DNA from: 2-02-FULL-55-14 sp964581115
GTDB taxonomy: Bacteria > Bacteroidota > Ignavibacteria > UBA10030
Reading direction: 5' to 3'
Length of the DNA stretch: 64,000 nt
Assembly (NCBI GenBank): GCA_964581115.1
Contig: CAZOMY010000008.1
Location: 1 to 64,000, forward strand
In this document: positions 56,073 to 64,000 of the stretch, piece by piece
Layout of the letters: every line of letters starts with the position of its first letter
How positions within the stretch are numbered: position 1 is the first letter of the stretch
Notes under the pieces: model-generated
Databases searched by the model: none
What the model saw: the letters and a program-made list of their open reading frames with translations, nothing else
What the model was told of the DNA's origin: nothing
Translations under genes and position numbers: made by a program

Positions 56073-56720
56073 TCATCTCCCATCGATCCGCCTCAGGACG
56101 AACATCGAGTTCGTGTCGAACGGCATAGGTCCGTCCACGATCCAGCCCGGAAAATGGCGAGTAAAGGCCTCCAGCGGTCGTCTGACGACACAAAACGACT
56201 CACGCCGGTAGGGTCCGAGAGGGGCGGAGATGATCATGACGCCCTCCGGGGCCAGAGCTAGCTTCAGGTTGCGGAGCGCGTAGCTGAACCGGTGCTCATC
56301 CACGATGTACTGCGCCACGTCGAGGAAGACGATCAGGTCATATTTCCCCTCGATCAGCCGATCACTGATATCGACGACGCGGAATTCGAACCCCGGATAC
56401 CGTTCCCGCAGTCCGTCGAACAGGGTGGGGACAATGTCGACGCCGGCATAGGTGCGGACCCCGGCCGCGCGGAGGATACCGGCATAGGACCCGGCGCCGC
56501 AACCGGCGTCGAGCACCCGGGCGGTTGGAAGGTGGATCTCGTGCTTTCGGCAGAGGCCAAGAACGAGGTCGCACCCGAGACGCAGGATGCGGAGATTCTC
56601 CTCCTCGCTCAGCGTGTCATCTCCGCTTCCCAGGAGGTCGAATCCGTGTGCGGCAAGCCGTGCCTGCCAGTAATCGCGAGTGCGGTAGCCCGTGGGCGTG
56701 GCGTAGCGGCGTCGATCCAT
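56073..56720 (-). CDS. Class I SAM-dependent methyltransferase
   Basis: The 215-residue protein has an N-terminal RTRDYWQARLAAHGFD segment, motif I VLDAGCGAGSYAGILRAAG, YAGVDIVPTLFDGL, DLIVFLDVAQYI, then ALAPEGVMIISAPLGPYRRES. The early segment (TRDYWQARL...LGSGDDTLSEEENL) resembles methyltransferases next to capsule genes. The acceptor is unknown. The ATG at 56720 is clear. It stands alone on the minus strand, 192 bp after the beta-helix gene and with repeats on both sides. Confidence 0.85.
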   Translation of the reverse strand: MDRRRYATPTGYRTRDYWQARLAAHGFDLLGSGDDTLSEEENLRILRLGCDLVLGLCRKHEIHLPTARVLDAGCGAGSYAGILRAAGVRTYAGVDIVPTLFDGLRERYPGFEFRVVDISDRLIEGKYDLIVFLDVAQYIVDEHRFSYALRNLKLALAPEGVMIISAPLGPYRRESFCVVRRPLEAFTRHFPGWIVDGPMPFDTNSMFVLRRIDGR

Positions 56721-56836
56721 CCAGGCCTGCCAGCGACAGCGGGCGATGGTCAGGGGGTAGCGGAGCGCCTTGCTGATCCTATGTGGTCGCTGCAGATCGA
56801 TCGGCCCACCTCGCTGATGGCCAGCGATACGAAGGC

Positions 56837-56912
56837 GGAGCCCCCGATCTCCCAGAGGCCCCGAGATGTTTCAGTCTCATTACTCACGACTGACGACTCG
56901 ATACTGACTGTG
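56837..56912. repeat. Hairpin repeat F18 plus F6 words before beta-helix stop
   Basis: GCCCCCGATCTCCCAGAGGC (56840-56859) resembles GGCCCCCGATCTCTCGGAGG at 61446-61465, which forms a stem. Then CTCATTACTCACGACTGACG followed by ACTCGATACTGACTGTG runs up to the stop codon of the beta-helix gene (56913), with words of family F6. Confidence 0.55.
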
Positions 56913-59870
56913 TCACTTCATCAGTATCATCTTCTTCACGCTCTCAAACCGCTCGCCGCTCGCCGTCTGCACCATCATCCGGTAGAGGTAGATACCGGAG
57001 GGGAGTCTCTCTACTCCATACTCTCTACTGAATACTGCCTCATGATATCCCGCCGCCCGTTCTCCCTCCACCAATACCGCCACCCGTTGGCCGAGGATGT
57101 TCATCACCGACACCTCCACCCTTCCTCTCTCCTTCATCCTGAATCCTATCTTCGTCTCCGGGTTGAACGGATTCGGGTAGTTCTGGTCCAGTGCGAATTC
57201 GCTTGGGATTGTGCTGACCACATCCTCCGTCAACGTGATAAGATCGGTCTCGATCGCTCCGAGATCAGGGTTTGAGGTAGCGGTACGCGGACGCGGATGG
57301 CCCAGGAAATCGGTCGACGGGGCGGTCATCAGCAGACCGTTGATCGTCGCCGACATGAGTCCTTTGCCCATAACCGGGCTCAAATGGTTCGGTGTGATGC
57401 TGGGCATCAGCGTGTCGGTACCCACTAGCCATGGATCGCTGGTGATATTCCCATCGCCCGCGAACCCAGTTCGTACGAGATTGTAGCTACCAACTGCCAG
57501 GCCGCCAATGTAGAATTCGCCGGTTGATGCACTGGGGTTCCAGATGATATTGTTGAAGAATCGATTGGAAGTGGATCCTCGGCCTTCGCTGAGTTGGATC
57601 GTTCGCGGGGCCAGGTTGGAGGCGATCGTGTTGTTGATGAAACGATAGTCCCCCGTGTTGGTGTAGATCGTAGAAACTCCACCGGATCCGTTGCCAACGA
57701 TCATGTTGTTCGTGAACGTGACCACGGGACGGTAAGTGAGCGTTCCCCAATCGATACCCCACGCCGAGATCGCGGCCCCAGTCCCCCCGATATTGCCCTT
57801 GATGAAGTTGCCGGAGATCAAGACGTCTTGGGGACCCGGCGCTCCCCACACCGCCACGGCCCCGTTGGAGTAATTGCTGCCTGTTGACCGGTTGTTGATG
57901 ATGACATTGCCTACGATTCGACCGACGCCCCCGCCTCTGATGGCACAGCCTTCCGCACCGTAGCCGGTCGTCTGATTGTCCTTGATGAGGTTGTGCTCGA
58001 TGATCCAGTAGCGTGGCCCGGCCGTCCATGTGAGATCGCCCCAGATGGAGACCGCCGGGTCGTTGGCGATATTGCCAAGCGTGGAAGGACCTACGCAGGT
58101 GTTGTTGCGGATGATGTTGTGTGAGATGCGTGCACCGGCCGCCAGAACTTGGACGGCCCCCCCCGAGCGATAAGTGTAGTACGGTCCCCCAAGGTTGATC
58201 GGCGCGATGATCTTTGTGCCGCCCCCCTTGGTCAACGTGAACCCGACAATCTGTGTCGTACTGTCGGCCTCCCCCTGGATCAAAATGACCGAAGCCGAAT
58301 CCGCATGTGTCGGCGTGCTTCCATCCAGGATCGTCTTGGAGATATGAGAGGTGTCGCCATCGACGATGTAGCGGCTACCGAGGATGATCTTTTTGGTGAG
58401 GATCAGGTTGACCAGATAGGTCCCCTCATCGACGAGCACCGTATCCCCGTTGACGGCCGCGTTGATGGCCGCCTGGATCGTGGCCTGATCCTGCGGGACG
58501 CGGATGGTTCCGCGTCCGATGCTGCTTTCCAAGGCCCCCATGTCAGGATTCGTATAGGCGGGGCGGGGGCGGGCAAGCCCCTCGAAATCGGTTGACGGAG
58601 CCGACAGCGGCACTCCCGCAAGCGTCGCGGACCGTACGCCGGCGTTCAGACAAGGACTCGAATCCTGCAGCCGGTAGAGCGGATCGCCCGGAACGAAGAG
58701 TGGGTTGGCACTGACGTTTCCGGCGCCGACATACCCACCGAAGATGCAATTGTAGTTTGCCGTGAGCACGCTGGTGGGTGCGGTTGTGGCAAACCGGATC
58801 TGCGTGGCGCCCGCCGCGGGATCCCACACGACATTGTTCATCATCAGGACGGAATGCGGAGTGACCCCGATGCGAATTGCGTAGTTGCCAGTGTTACCTG
58901 CGATTGTATTGTTGATGAGGCGAGAGTTGGTCCGCTGAAAATGAACTGCACCGCTGTCTTGTGGAATGCCTGGAGTTGGCGTATGACCAAAGTTGTTGAC
59001 GATGATATTGTTTGAAATCATTGCGATGGGTACGTAGCCTGTTGAGTTCTCACCAATGATGAAGAGAGCACTACCGTAATAGGCATGGTTCCCGGTGAAG
59101 AGATTTCGATCGATCAATACCTCAGCGGCACTCGTCGTCCCGGCCCACAGGTAGAGGCCACCCCCATAACAGGTCACATTGTCCGGTCCGGGAATATCGA
59201 CGGCGATCGCGGCATTGTTCACAAACTTGTTCCTGACGACCCTTCCGGTCCCCGTCAGATTGCAGGCCGATCCGCCGGCATTTCTGCCTCTCACCTCGTT
59301 TCCGGCGAAGTCGTTGTCCTCGATGATCCATCGCTCTAGTGGACCGACAACCGGCCTGATGCAGATACCAGCTCCGGCGGCAAAGGGAGCATCAACGGAC
59401 CCTGTCAATGAATTCCCGACGATTCTGTTTCTGCGTATGGTCGCCCCACCACCAACAACGCCGATGCCGCCTCCACCGATGGCAAAGGTGCCGTTAATAA
59501 TTGCCTTCGTACCCGCCCCATTCCTGATCGTAAAGCCAATGATGACCGTCGTCGTGTCAGTACCAAGTCCAACGGTGATCACCGTAGCCGTGTCTGGATG
59601 AGGTGGAGTGCTTCCGTCGAGGATCGTACGCGAAATGTGCGACGTATCAGCGTCAACAAGATACCGACTGGCCAGTGTGAGCTTCTTCGTGAGCCGCAGA
59701 TTGACAAAGTACGTCCCTTCATCCACCAACACCGTATCCCCATTGACCGCCGCATTGATCGCTCCTTGGATCGTCGCCTGATCTTGCGGAACGCGGATGG
59801 TCTTGGGTTGGGTGAGGGCGGTGAACAGGAACAGAGACAGGAACAGGGTAACCGCGAGCAAACGTGCCAT
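56913..59870 (-). CDS. Secreted parallel beta-helix protein with type IX sorting domain
   Basis: The 985-residue exported protein has a signal peptide (LLAVTLFLSLFLFTAL) and two homologous halves, each starting with TIRVPQDQATIQ (near residues 26 and 453) followed by VNGDTVLVDEGTY, the entry strand of a right-handed parallel beta-helix. The helix rungs carry many N-N-x-[IV] turns. Each half ends with a similar SPxxxxG...APSTDF[EL]G...PD[ML]G segment, so the gene arose by internal duplication. The C-terminal sorting domain has LDQNYPNPFNPETKIGF, MNILGQRVAVLVEGE, RLPSGIYLYRM and KKMILMK. It contains EAVFSREYGVER where relatives have a short turn; the DNA there is an F6 word repeat. It is probably a surface adhesin or polysaccharide-binding protein. 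Confidence 0.92.
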   Translation of the reverse strand: MARLLAVTLFLSLFLFTALTQPKTIRVPQDQATIQGAINAAVNGDTVLVDEGTYFVNLRLTKKLTLASRYLVDADTSHISRTILDGSTPPHPDTATVITVGLGTDTTTVIIGFTIRNGAGTKAIINGTFAIGGGGIGVVGGGATIRRNRIVGNSLTGSVDAPFAAGAGICIRPVVGPLERWIIEDNDFAGNEVRGRNAGGSACNLTGTGRVVRNKFVNNAAIAVDIPGPDNVTCYGGGLYLWAGTTSAAEVLIDRNLFTGNHAYYGSALFIIGENSTGYVPIAMISNNIIVNNFGHTPTPGIPQDSGAVHFQRTNSRLINNTIAGNTGNYAIRIGVTPHSVLMMNNVVWDPAAGATQIRFATTAPTSVLTANYNCIFGGYVGAGNVSANPLFVPGDPLYRLQDSSPCLNAGVRSATLAGVPLSAPSTDFEGLARPRPAYTNPDMGALESSIGRGTIRVPQDQATIQAAINAAVNGDTVLVDEGTYLVNLILTKKIILGSRYIVDGDTSHISKTILDGSTPTHADSASVILIQGEADSTTQIVGFTLTKGGGTKIIAPINLGGPYYTYRSGGAVQVLAAGARISHNIIRNNTCVGPSTLGNIANDPAVSIWGDLTWTAGPRYWIIEHNLIKDNQTTGYGAEGCAIRGGGVGRIVGNVIINNRSTGSNYSNGAVAVWGAPGPQDVLISGNFIKGNIGGTGAAISAWGIDWGTLTYRPVVTFTNNMIVGNGSGGVSTIYTNTGDYRFINNTIASNLAPRTIQLSEGRGSTSNRFFNNIIWNPSASTGEFYIGGLAVGSYNLVRTGFAGDGNITSDPWLVGTDTLMPSITPNHLSPVMGKGLMSATINGLLMTAPSTDFLGHPRPRTATSNPDLGAIETDLITLTEDVVSTIPSEFALDQNYPNPFNPETKIGFRMKERGRVEVSVMNILGQRVAVLVEGERAAGYHEAVFSREYGVERLPSGIYLYRMMVQTASGERFESVKKMILMK

Positions 59871-60175
59871 GGGGCACCTCCAACGTTGAGAATAGGGGGA
59901 TCGCCGGAACGTCAGGGGCCCAATGAACGAAAACGGAGAGGCAGGGGGGTAATACTGGGGTTGCAAAGGATGACAGTTTTGATGCAGCGAGAAGCCAAAG
60001 GCAGGTGGGAGGTTAGAGGTGGTGGTTGGAGTGGAGGCTTCCGAAAAGTAAGAAGGCTCGGGGAATGCGCCGGTTCAAATCCGCTCCGTCGCTGTGTCTG
60101 ATGCCCGGGAGAACGAAGGTATGGCTACATTGAAAAGTCGGTTGCTAATGCAGAATATTCAATGCATATTGTCTC
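59871..60175. other. Divergent intergenic region without a gene
   Basis: These 305 bases separate the divergent beta-helix and DUF4143 genes. No gene or clear promoter is seen. GGTTCAAATCC at 60073-60083 resembles a tRNA T-arm, but its stem does not pair and no cloverleaf surrounds it. Confidence 0.5.
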
Positions 60176-61333
60176 ATGGTCGCGCGCGCGAATACTCTCG
60201 CTGAGATCAATGGCCTTTTCAGGACCTTCCCGGCCGTCGCCCTTCTCGGCGCACGCCAAGTGGGGAAGACGACGCTCGCGGCAGCGTTCGCACACCAGTC
60301 GGGAGCCCGCTCGACGATCTTCGACCTGGAAAACCCCGCCGACCTTGCGCGCCTGGCCGACCCGATGCTCGCCCTGCAATCCCTCGAGGGCATCATCATT
60401 CTGGACGAAGTCCAGCGGCGACCGGACCTGTTCCCAGTCCTTCGCGTCCTGATCGACCGCCATCCCAAACGTCAGCGCTTCCTGCTGCTGGGAAGCGCAT
60501 CGCCCCATTTGCTGAAGCAGTCATCCGAGACGCTGGCCGGCAGGGTCGCGTACCTCGAATTGGGGCCCTTCTGGCTCGAGGAGATCGGAGATACTGCGCT
60601 CGATCGACTCTGGCTCCGTGGCGGTTTTCCCCGTTCGTTCCTGGCCCGGACCGAGGCCCTGAGCAATGAATGGCGCCGCCAGTTCATCCGTACCTTCTTG
60701 GAGCGGGACCTGCCCCAACTCGGCCTGACTATTCCATCATCGACACTCCACCGCTTCTGGTCGATGATCGCCCACTACCATGGTCAATTGTGGAATGCTT
60801 CCGAGTTGGGTAGGGGGTTTGGCGTCGCCGACACGACCGTCCGGCGGTATCTCGACCTGCTGACCGATACGTTTGTCGTCCGCCAACTGAACCCTTGGTC
60901 GTCGAATCTCAAGAAGCGACAGGTCAAGGCGCCGAAGGTGTACATCACGGACAGCGGTCTGCTTCATTCCCTTCTTGGCATCCAGTCGCGGGCCGAACTG
61001 GAGCGCCATCCGAAGGTCGGCGCTTCGTGGGAAGGTCTCCTGGTGGAACAGGTCATTCGTGCGACGAAGACCCCACGAGACGCATGCTACTTCTGGCGAA
61101 CGCACGCCGGAGCGGAACTGGACCTTCTGCTCAGAATACGAGGCAACGCGGTCGGCTTCGAGTTCAAACGGACCGTTTCGCCGTCCGTAACGCCGTCGAT
61201 GCGTAGTGCGATGGAGGACCTGAACCTCCGGAAGCTCTACGTCGTACATGCCGGAGACGATTCCTTTCCGCTAGCGCGCAACATCCACGCCGTGGCCGCG
61301 AGGAAACTGCTGCGCGACATTGCTTTTCGGTGA
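60176..61333 (+). CDS. AAA+ ATPase with DUF4143 domain
   Basis: The 385-residue protein has the usual layout of this widespread family: an N-terminal AAA domain (Walker A GARQVGKTTLA near residue 25, Walker B GIIILDEVQRRPDLF, sensor LLGSASPHLL) and a C-terminal DUF4143 domain (SELGRGFGVADTTVRRYLDLL, KVYITDSGLLHSLLG) that ends in a PD-(D/E)xK-like fold with W-E-G-L-L, FWRTHAGAELDLLL and VGFEFKR. The acidic and lysine residues D/E-x-K of the nuclease-like core are present. These proteins are common near mobile or defence genes, but their job is unsettled. There is no antitoxin-like partner next to it. Confidence 0.9.
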   Translation: MVARANTLAEINGLFRTFPAVALLGARQVGKTTLAAAFAHQSGARSTIFDLENPADLARLADPMLALQSLEGIIILDEVQRRPDLFPVLRVLIDRHPKRQRFLLLGSASPHLLKQSSETLAGRVAYLELGPFWLEEIGDTALDRLWLRGGFPRSFLARTEALSNEWRRQFIRTFLERDLPQLGLTIPSSTLHRFWSMIAHYHGQLWNASELGRGFGVADTTVRRYLDLLTDTFVVRQLNPWSSNLKKRQVKAPKVYITDSGLLHSLLGIQSRAELERHPKVGASWEGLLVEQVIRATKTPRDACYFWRTHAGAELDLLLRIRGNAVGFEFKRTVSPSVTPSMRSAMEDLNLRKLYVVHAGDDSFPLARNIHAVAARKLLRDIAFR

Positions 61334-61379
61334 CCCTTCCAGCCGCGGCCGCGCTGTTTCAGGATTATCCGCGACACTC

Positions 61380-61470
61380 ACCTCTGTCCTCCGCCCCTCG
61401 CCCCTCGCCCCACGCCCCACGCTGTTTCCCGCCCGTACGCACCAAGGCCCCCGATCTCTCGGAGGCCCCA
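61380..61470. repeat. Word repeat F17 (CCCCTCGCCCC) and hairpin F18
   Basis: CCGCCCCTCGCCCCTCGCCC then CACGCCCCACGC (about 61391-61423) is a short tandem word repeat. GGCCCCCGATCTCTCGGAGG CC (61446-61467) folds into a stem and matches 56840-56859. The gap lies between the convergent ATPase and hybrid kinase genes and holds no coding sequence. Confidence 0.55.
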
Positions 61471-61508
61471 GCTTCTGCTTCAGTCTTGCATCTTCCGTCT
61501 CACTACTT

Positions 61509-64000
61509 CTATCTATCCCCGTTCTTCAAAGTTCCACTCGGCGCCACTCCGAATTCTTCCCGATAACACTTGGCAAACCACGACGCATTCGAAAAGCCCG
61601 CCTGATACGCGATCTCGCCAACCGTCCCGGCATGGCGTTCGAGCAACTCTTTATCCCGCTGCAGCCGCAGCCGACGGATGTACTCCACCGGGGCCAGGTC
61701 GGTGAGCGCCTTCAGCTTGCGATAGACCTGCGTTCGACTGAGCGCCACGTCCTGCGCCAGCACCTCGATGCCGTACTGCTCATCAGCGAGATGTGCCAGC
61801 ACCGACGCGTTTACCTTCTGCAGGAACGCGTCCTCCATCGACAGCCGCTGCTCCGGACTTGGCGCCAGCGTGACCAAGCGCCGATAATGCTTCCGGATCT
61901 CCTCGCGCTGGCGCAACAGGTTCCGGATGCGCATTTGCAGCTCCTGACCGTCGAACGGCTTGGTGAGATATTCGTCCGCCCCATGCTCCAAGCCCTCAAT
62001 ACGGTCTCCGCCGTCAGCCAGTGCAGTCAGTAGTATGACCGGTACGTGACTCGTGCTCTCGTTCGTCTTGAGCTCCCGGCACAGCTCGTAGCCGTCCATC
62101 CCGGGCATCATGACGTCGCTGATGACCACGTCAGGCACGAAATGTTGGGCGATGCCGAGCGCCTCCTTGCCCGAGGCCGCTAGATGGACGTCGTAGTTAC
62201 CGTTCAGGATGGAGCCGATGAAGGCCCGCGCGTCGTCGTTGTCCTCGACGACGAGCACGGTCGGACGGTCGCCCGGTTGACCGCTGACCGGTGGCGAGAT
62301 CGGCACGTCAGTCGTTGGCCGTGTCGTGGCCGCGTCCTCCCGGACAAGGGCCTCCACCATCTCACTCTTTAGATATCCTTCAAGCGGAATGGTCACCGTC
62401 ACGGTCGTTCCAATGCCGGGCTCGCTGTCGATCTTGATCCGGCCGCGGTGCAGCTCCACGAGTTCCTTCGTCAGCGAGAGTCCGATCCCAGTTCCTTCGA
62501 CCTTGTGCGTTTTGTCGGCCCGGTAGAACCGCTCGAACACGTGCGGCAGGTGCTGTGCCTCGATGCCACTGCCGGTGTCTTCGACCACGACGGTCAGTTC
62601 CGCTTGCTCCACGGTTGCCAGAATGTTCACCTGGCCGCCCGATGCCGTGAACTTGATCGCGTTGGAGACGAGATTCTCGACGATATGTTCGAGCTTCTCG
62701 GCGTCGAGCCAGCCATGGATCTCGGCGGACGTGGAGGTGAATCGGAACCGGATCCCTTTGCGTTCAGCGCGGCTGGCGAACGCGTCGCACGCTCGGCGGA
62801 GAATGGCCACGATCTCCTGACGGGCGACCTCGAGTCTAGCATTGCCCGACTCGACGCGCGTGAAATGAAGCAATTGGTCGATGAGTTTGAGTAGTTTCTC
62901 GGCATTCCGACGGATCAGAGAGAGCCGCTCCCGAACTCCGGGATCGGTTGCCGTCGCCAGCAGATCGTCGACTGGTCCCTGAATGAGCGTGAGCGGTGTT
63001 CGCAGTTCGTGCGAGATGTTCGCGAAGAACTGCGATTTGAGCCGGTCGACCCCGGTGAGCTTCTCACGTTCGAGATGCTCAAGCTGCAAGTCCTGCAGAA
63101 GGCGCAGCCGACGTATCCGTATCCGGACCATGACCACGGCCCCGACAAGCACCAGGCCCCCGTACAGCGCATAGGCCCACCAGCGTTGGTACCAATACGC
63201 CGGGACGACGACCCCGAGGGTCCGAACATTTGCACGATCCATGATCCCCATCTCATCCGAGACGCTGATCTGCAATTGATAGGAACGAGGAGGAAGGTCA
63301 ACGTATTGCCGGAACCCGTACCGGTATGTGGACGGCATTCGATGCGATGTGACCTCGAAGCCATGAAGCCTGATGCGAGCCGGCAATCGGCCGGCTTCGA
63401 CGCCTGTTGTGACGACCTCGACTTCGAGGAGGTTCCTGCCCGGCGGAAGCGTGAAGACCGGGAGCGGATCGTCGGGTCCAAAGGAGCGCGTCGACGTATC
63501 ATTCACGGAGAGCGTGACCTCCATGCGGCCAGCCTGGACGACCTCAGATCGGTCATGACTCATTTCCGTGGGCGTGATCTGACGCAGATGCAGCGTCAGC
63601 TTAAGATAGCGCTCGTTTGAGGCTTGCCAATCCTCCAGGATCGATGTTGACGCCGGCGTGCGTGCGAGCGGCGATTCCGTCGCACCGAGGTCGGGTTCGC
63701 TTGCAGGAGGGGATGGCCGCAGCGCACCGAGCAAGTCCTTGGACGGAACGTGGTACTCGGTTCCCGCAACGTCGATGCGCGACGTACCGAGGCCAATCGC
63801 CGGACTGGTATCCGAAAGACGGAACAACGTATCGCCCGGCGCGAAGCCGGGGTTGCTGGAAGTGTTGCTCTCTCCGGGATACCCGCCGCAGATCAGGTTG
63901 TGAAACATCCGAATGTCGGAAAACGAGGAGATGATATGGGACGGATCGCCCCAGATGATGTTGTTGACGAACGTCGCATTCGCCTCGGCAGCAATATAGA
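61509..64000 (-). CDS. Hybrid two-component sensor/AraC regulator with beta-helix input domain (5' end outside window)
   Basis: The visible 829 residues run open to the window edge, so the N-terminus is missing. The first visible residues (ATFVNNIIWGDPSHIISSF, LICGGYPGESN, SPAIGLGTS, PDLGATES) are the last rungs and cap of a parallel beta-helix. A Y_Y_Y-like beta-sandwich follows (YRYGFRQYVDLPPRSYQLQISV), then one membrane helix (WWAYALYGGLVLVGAVVMVRI), a HisKA box ANISHELRTPLTLIQGPV with phospho-acceptor His, a HATPase domain (VSNAIKFTASGG, DTGSGI, GTGIGLSLTKEL), a receiver (Asp in VVISDVMMPGMDG, LTKPFDG) and an AraC-type DNA-binding domain (EIAYQAGFSNASWFAKCYRE). This is the one-protein sensor-regulator layout that Bacteroidota use to sense glycans, but with a beta-helix in place of the usual propeller. 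Confidence 0.92.
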   Translation of the reverse strand, partial: YIAAEANATFVNNIIWGDPSHIISSFSDIRMFHNLICGGYPGESNTSSNPGFAPGDTLFRLSDTSPAIGLGTSRIDVAGTEYHVPSKDLLGALRPSPPASEPDLGATESPLARTPASTSILEDWQASNERYLKLTLHLRQITPTEMSHDRSEVVQAGRMEVTLSVNDTSTRSFGPDDPLPVFTLPPGRNLLEVEVVTTGVEAGRLPARIRLHGFEVTSHRMPSTYRYGFRQYVDLPPRSYQLQISVSDEMGIMDRANVRTLGVVVPAYWYQRWWAYALYGGLVLVGAVVMVRIRIRRLRLLQDLQLEHLEREKLTGVDRLKSQFFANISHELRTPLTLIQGPVDDLLATATDPGVRERLSLIRRNAEKLLKLIDQLLHFTRVESGNARLEVARQEIVAILRRACDAFASRAERKGIRFRFTSTSAEIHGWLDAEKLEHIVENLVSNAIKFTASGGQVNILATVEQAELTVVVEDTGSGIEAQHLPHVFERFYRADKTHKVEGTGIGLSLTKELVELHRGRIKIDSEPGIGTTVTVTIPLEGYLKSEMVEALVREDAATTRPTTDVPISPPVSGQPGDRPTVLVVEDNDDARAFIGSILNGNYDVHLAASGKEALGIAQHFVPDVVISDVMMPGMDGYELCRELKTNESTSHVPVILLTALADGGDRIEGLEHGADEYLTKPFDGQELQMRIRNLLRQREEIRKHYRRLVTLAPSPEQRLSMEDAFLQKVNASVLAHLADEQYGIEVLAQDVALSRTQVYRKLKALTDLAPVEYIRRLRLQRDKELLERHAGTVGEIAYQAGFSNASWFAKCYREEFGVAPSGTLKNGDR

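Noticed and set aside
60050..60100. Possible tRNA or tRNA fragment around GGTTCAAATCC
   Set aside because: The T-stem does not pair and there is no anticodon or D-arm at the right distances.

Overview
The window is a dense, GC-rich bacterial chromosome segment with 47 supported protein genes and two tRNA genes. Several features point to the Bacteroidota/Chlorobiota side of the FCB group, most likely an Ignavibacteria- or Kapabacteria-like lineage. Three secreted proteins end in type IX secretion sorting domains of the NYPNPFNP...GxYxYxL type, and a TTG-N20-TATCTTTG promoter of the Bacteroidota primary-sigma type lies upstream of tRNA-His. The taxonomic placement is inference; no rRNA or other marker allows a firm call. 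No CRISPR array, transposase, integrase or rRNA was seen.

Layout. (1) 1-9675, minus strand: a four-helix-bundle protein, 3-dehydroquinate dehydratase, a membrane SpoIIE-type phosphatase, a TPR protein, a PAP2 phosphatase, MgtE and RsmA. (2) 10005-33913, plus strand: a 24-kb surface-polysaccharide cluster. It has seven soluble or membrane-anchored glycosyltransferases (GT2, GT9 and GT4 types), two GT39/ArnT-like membrane glycosyltransferases counted among the large membrane enzymes, a YfhO-type membrane protein, a Wzx-like flippase, an AsnB-type amidotransferase, a heparinase II/III-type lyase and five SAM methyltransferases. Together these would build, modify, flip and trim a lipid-linked glycan. 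(3) 33989-40428: two sensor kinases (one with a c-haem motif and no phospho-acceptor His), a secreted M28 peptidase, PlsY and an OmpR-type regulator. (4) 40445-41258: tRNA-His, a second four-helix-bundle gene and tRNA-Glu. (5) 41575-54571: a secreted FG-GAP/LamG protein, cold-shock protein, LpxL-like acyltransferase, threonine-dehydrogenase-like epimerase, GHL10 lipoprotein, a metal-linked minus-strand run (YbaK, CGGC, NifX-like, 10-TM permease), an XRE/membrane-protein pair and a ferredoxin. (6) 54715-64000: an M28 peptidase and a beta-helix protein for type IX secretion, a DUF4143 ATPase, and a hybrid kinase/AraC regulator cut by the window edge.

The most unusual signal lies between the genes. 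Nearly every larger gap holds an imperfectly palindromic element made of a 7-12 bp word repeated with variation. At least fifteen word families with unrelated sequences share the same placement: directly after stop codons, sometimes supplying the stop codon. One family has seven copies and lies on both sides of the first four-helix-bundle gene as 55-bp direct repeats. Another lies on both sides of the second four-helix-bundle gene as inverted repeats. Similar sequence also occurs in frame inside coding regions (RsmA, a type IX sorting domain, a glycosyltransferase tail). I propose, as inference, that the four-helix-bundle genes and the word repeats form one dispersed mobile-repeat system.
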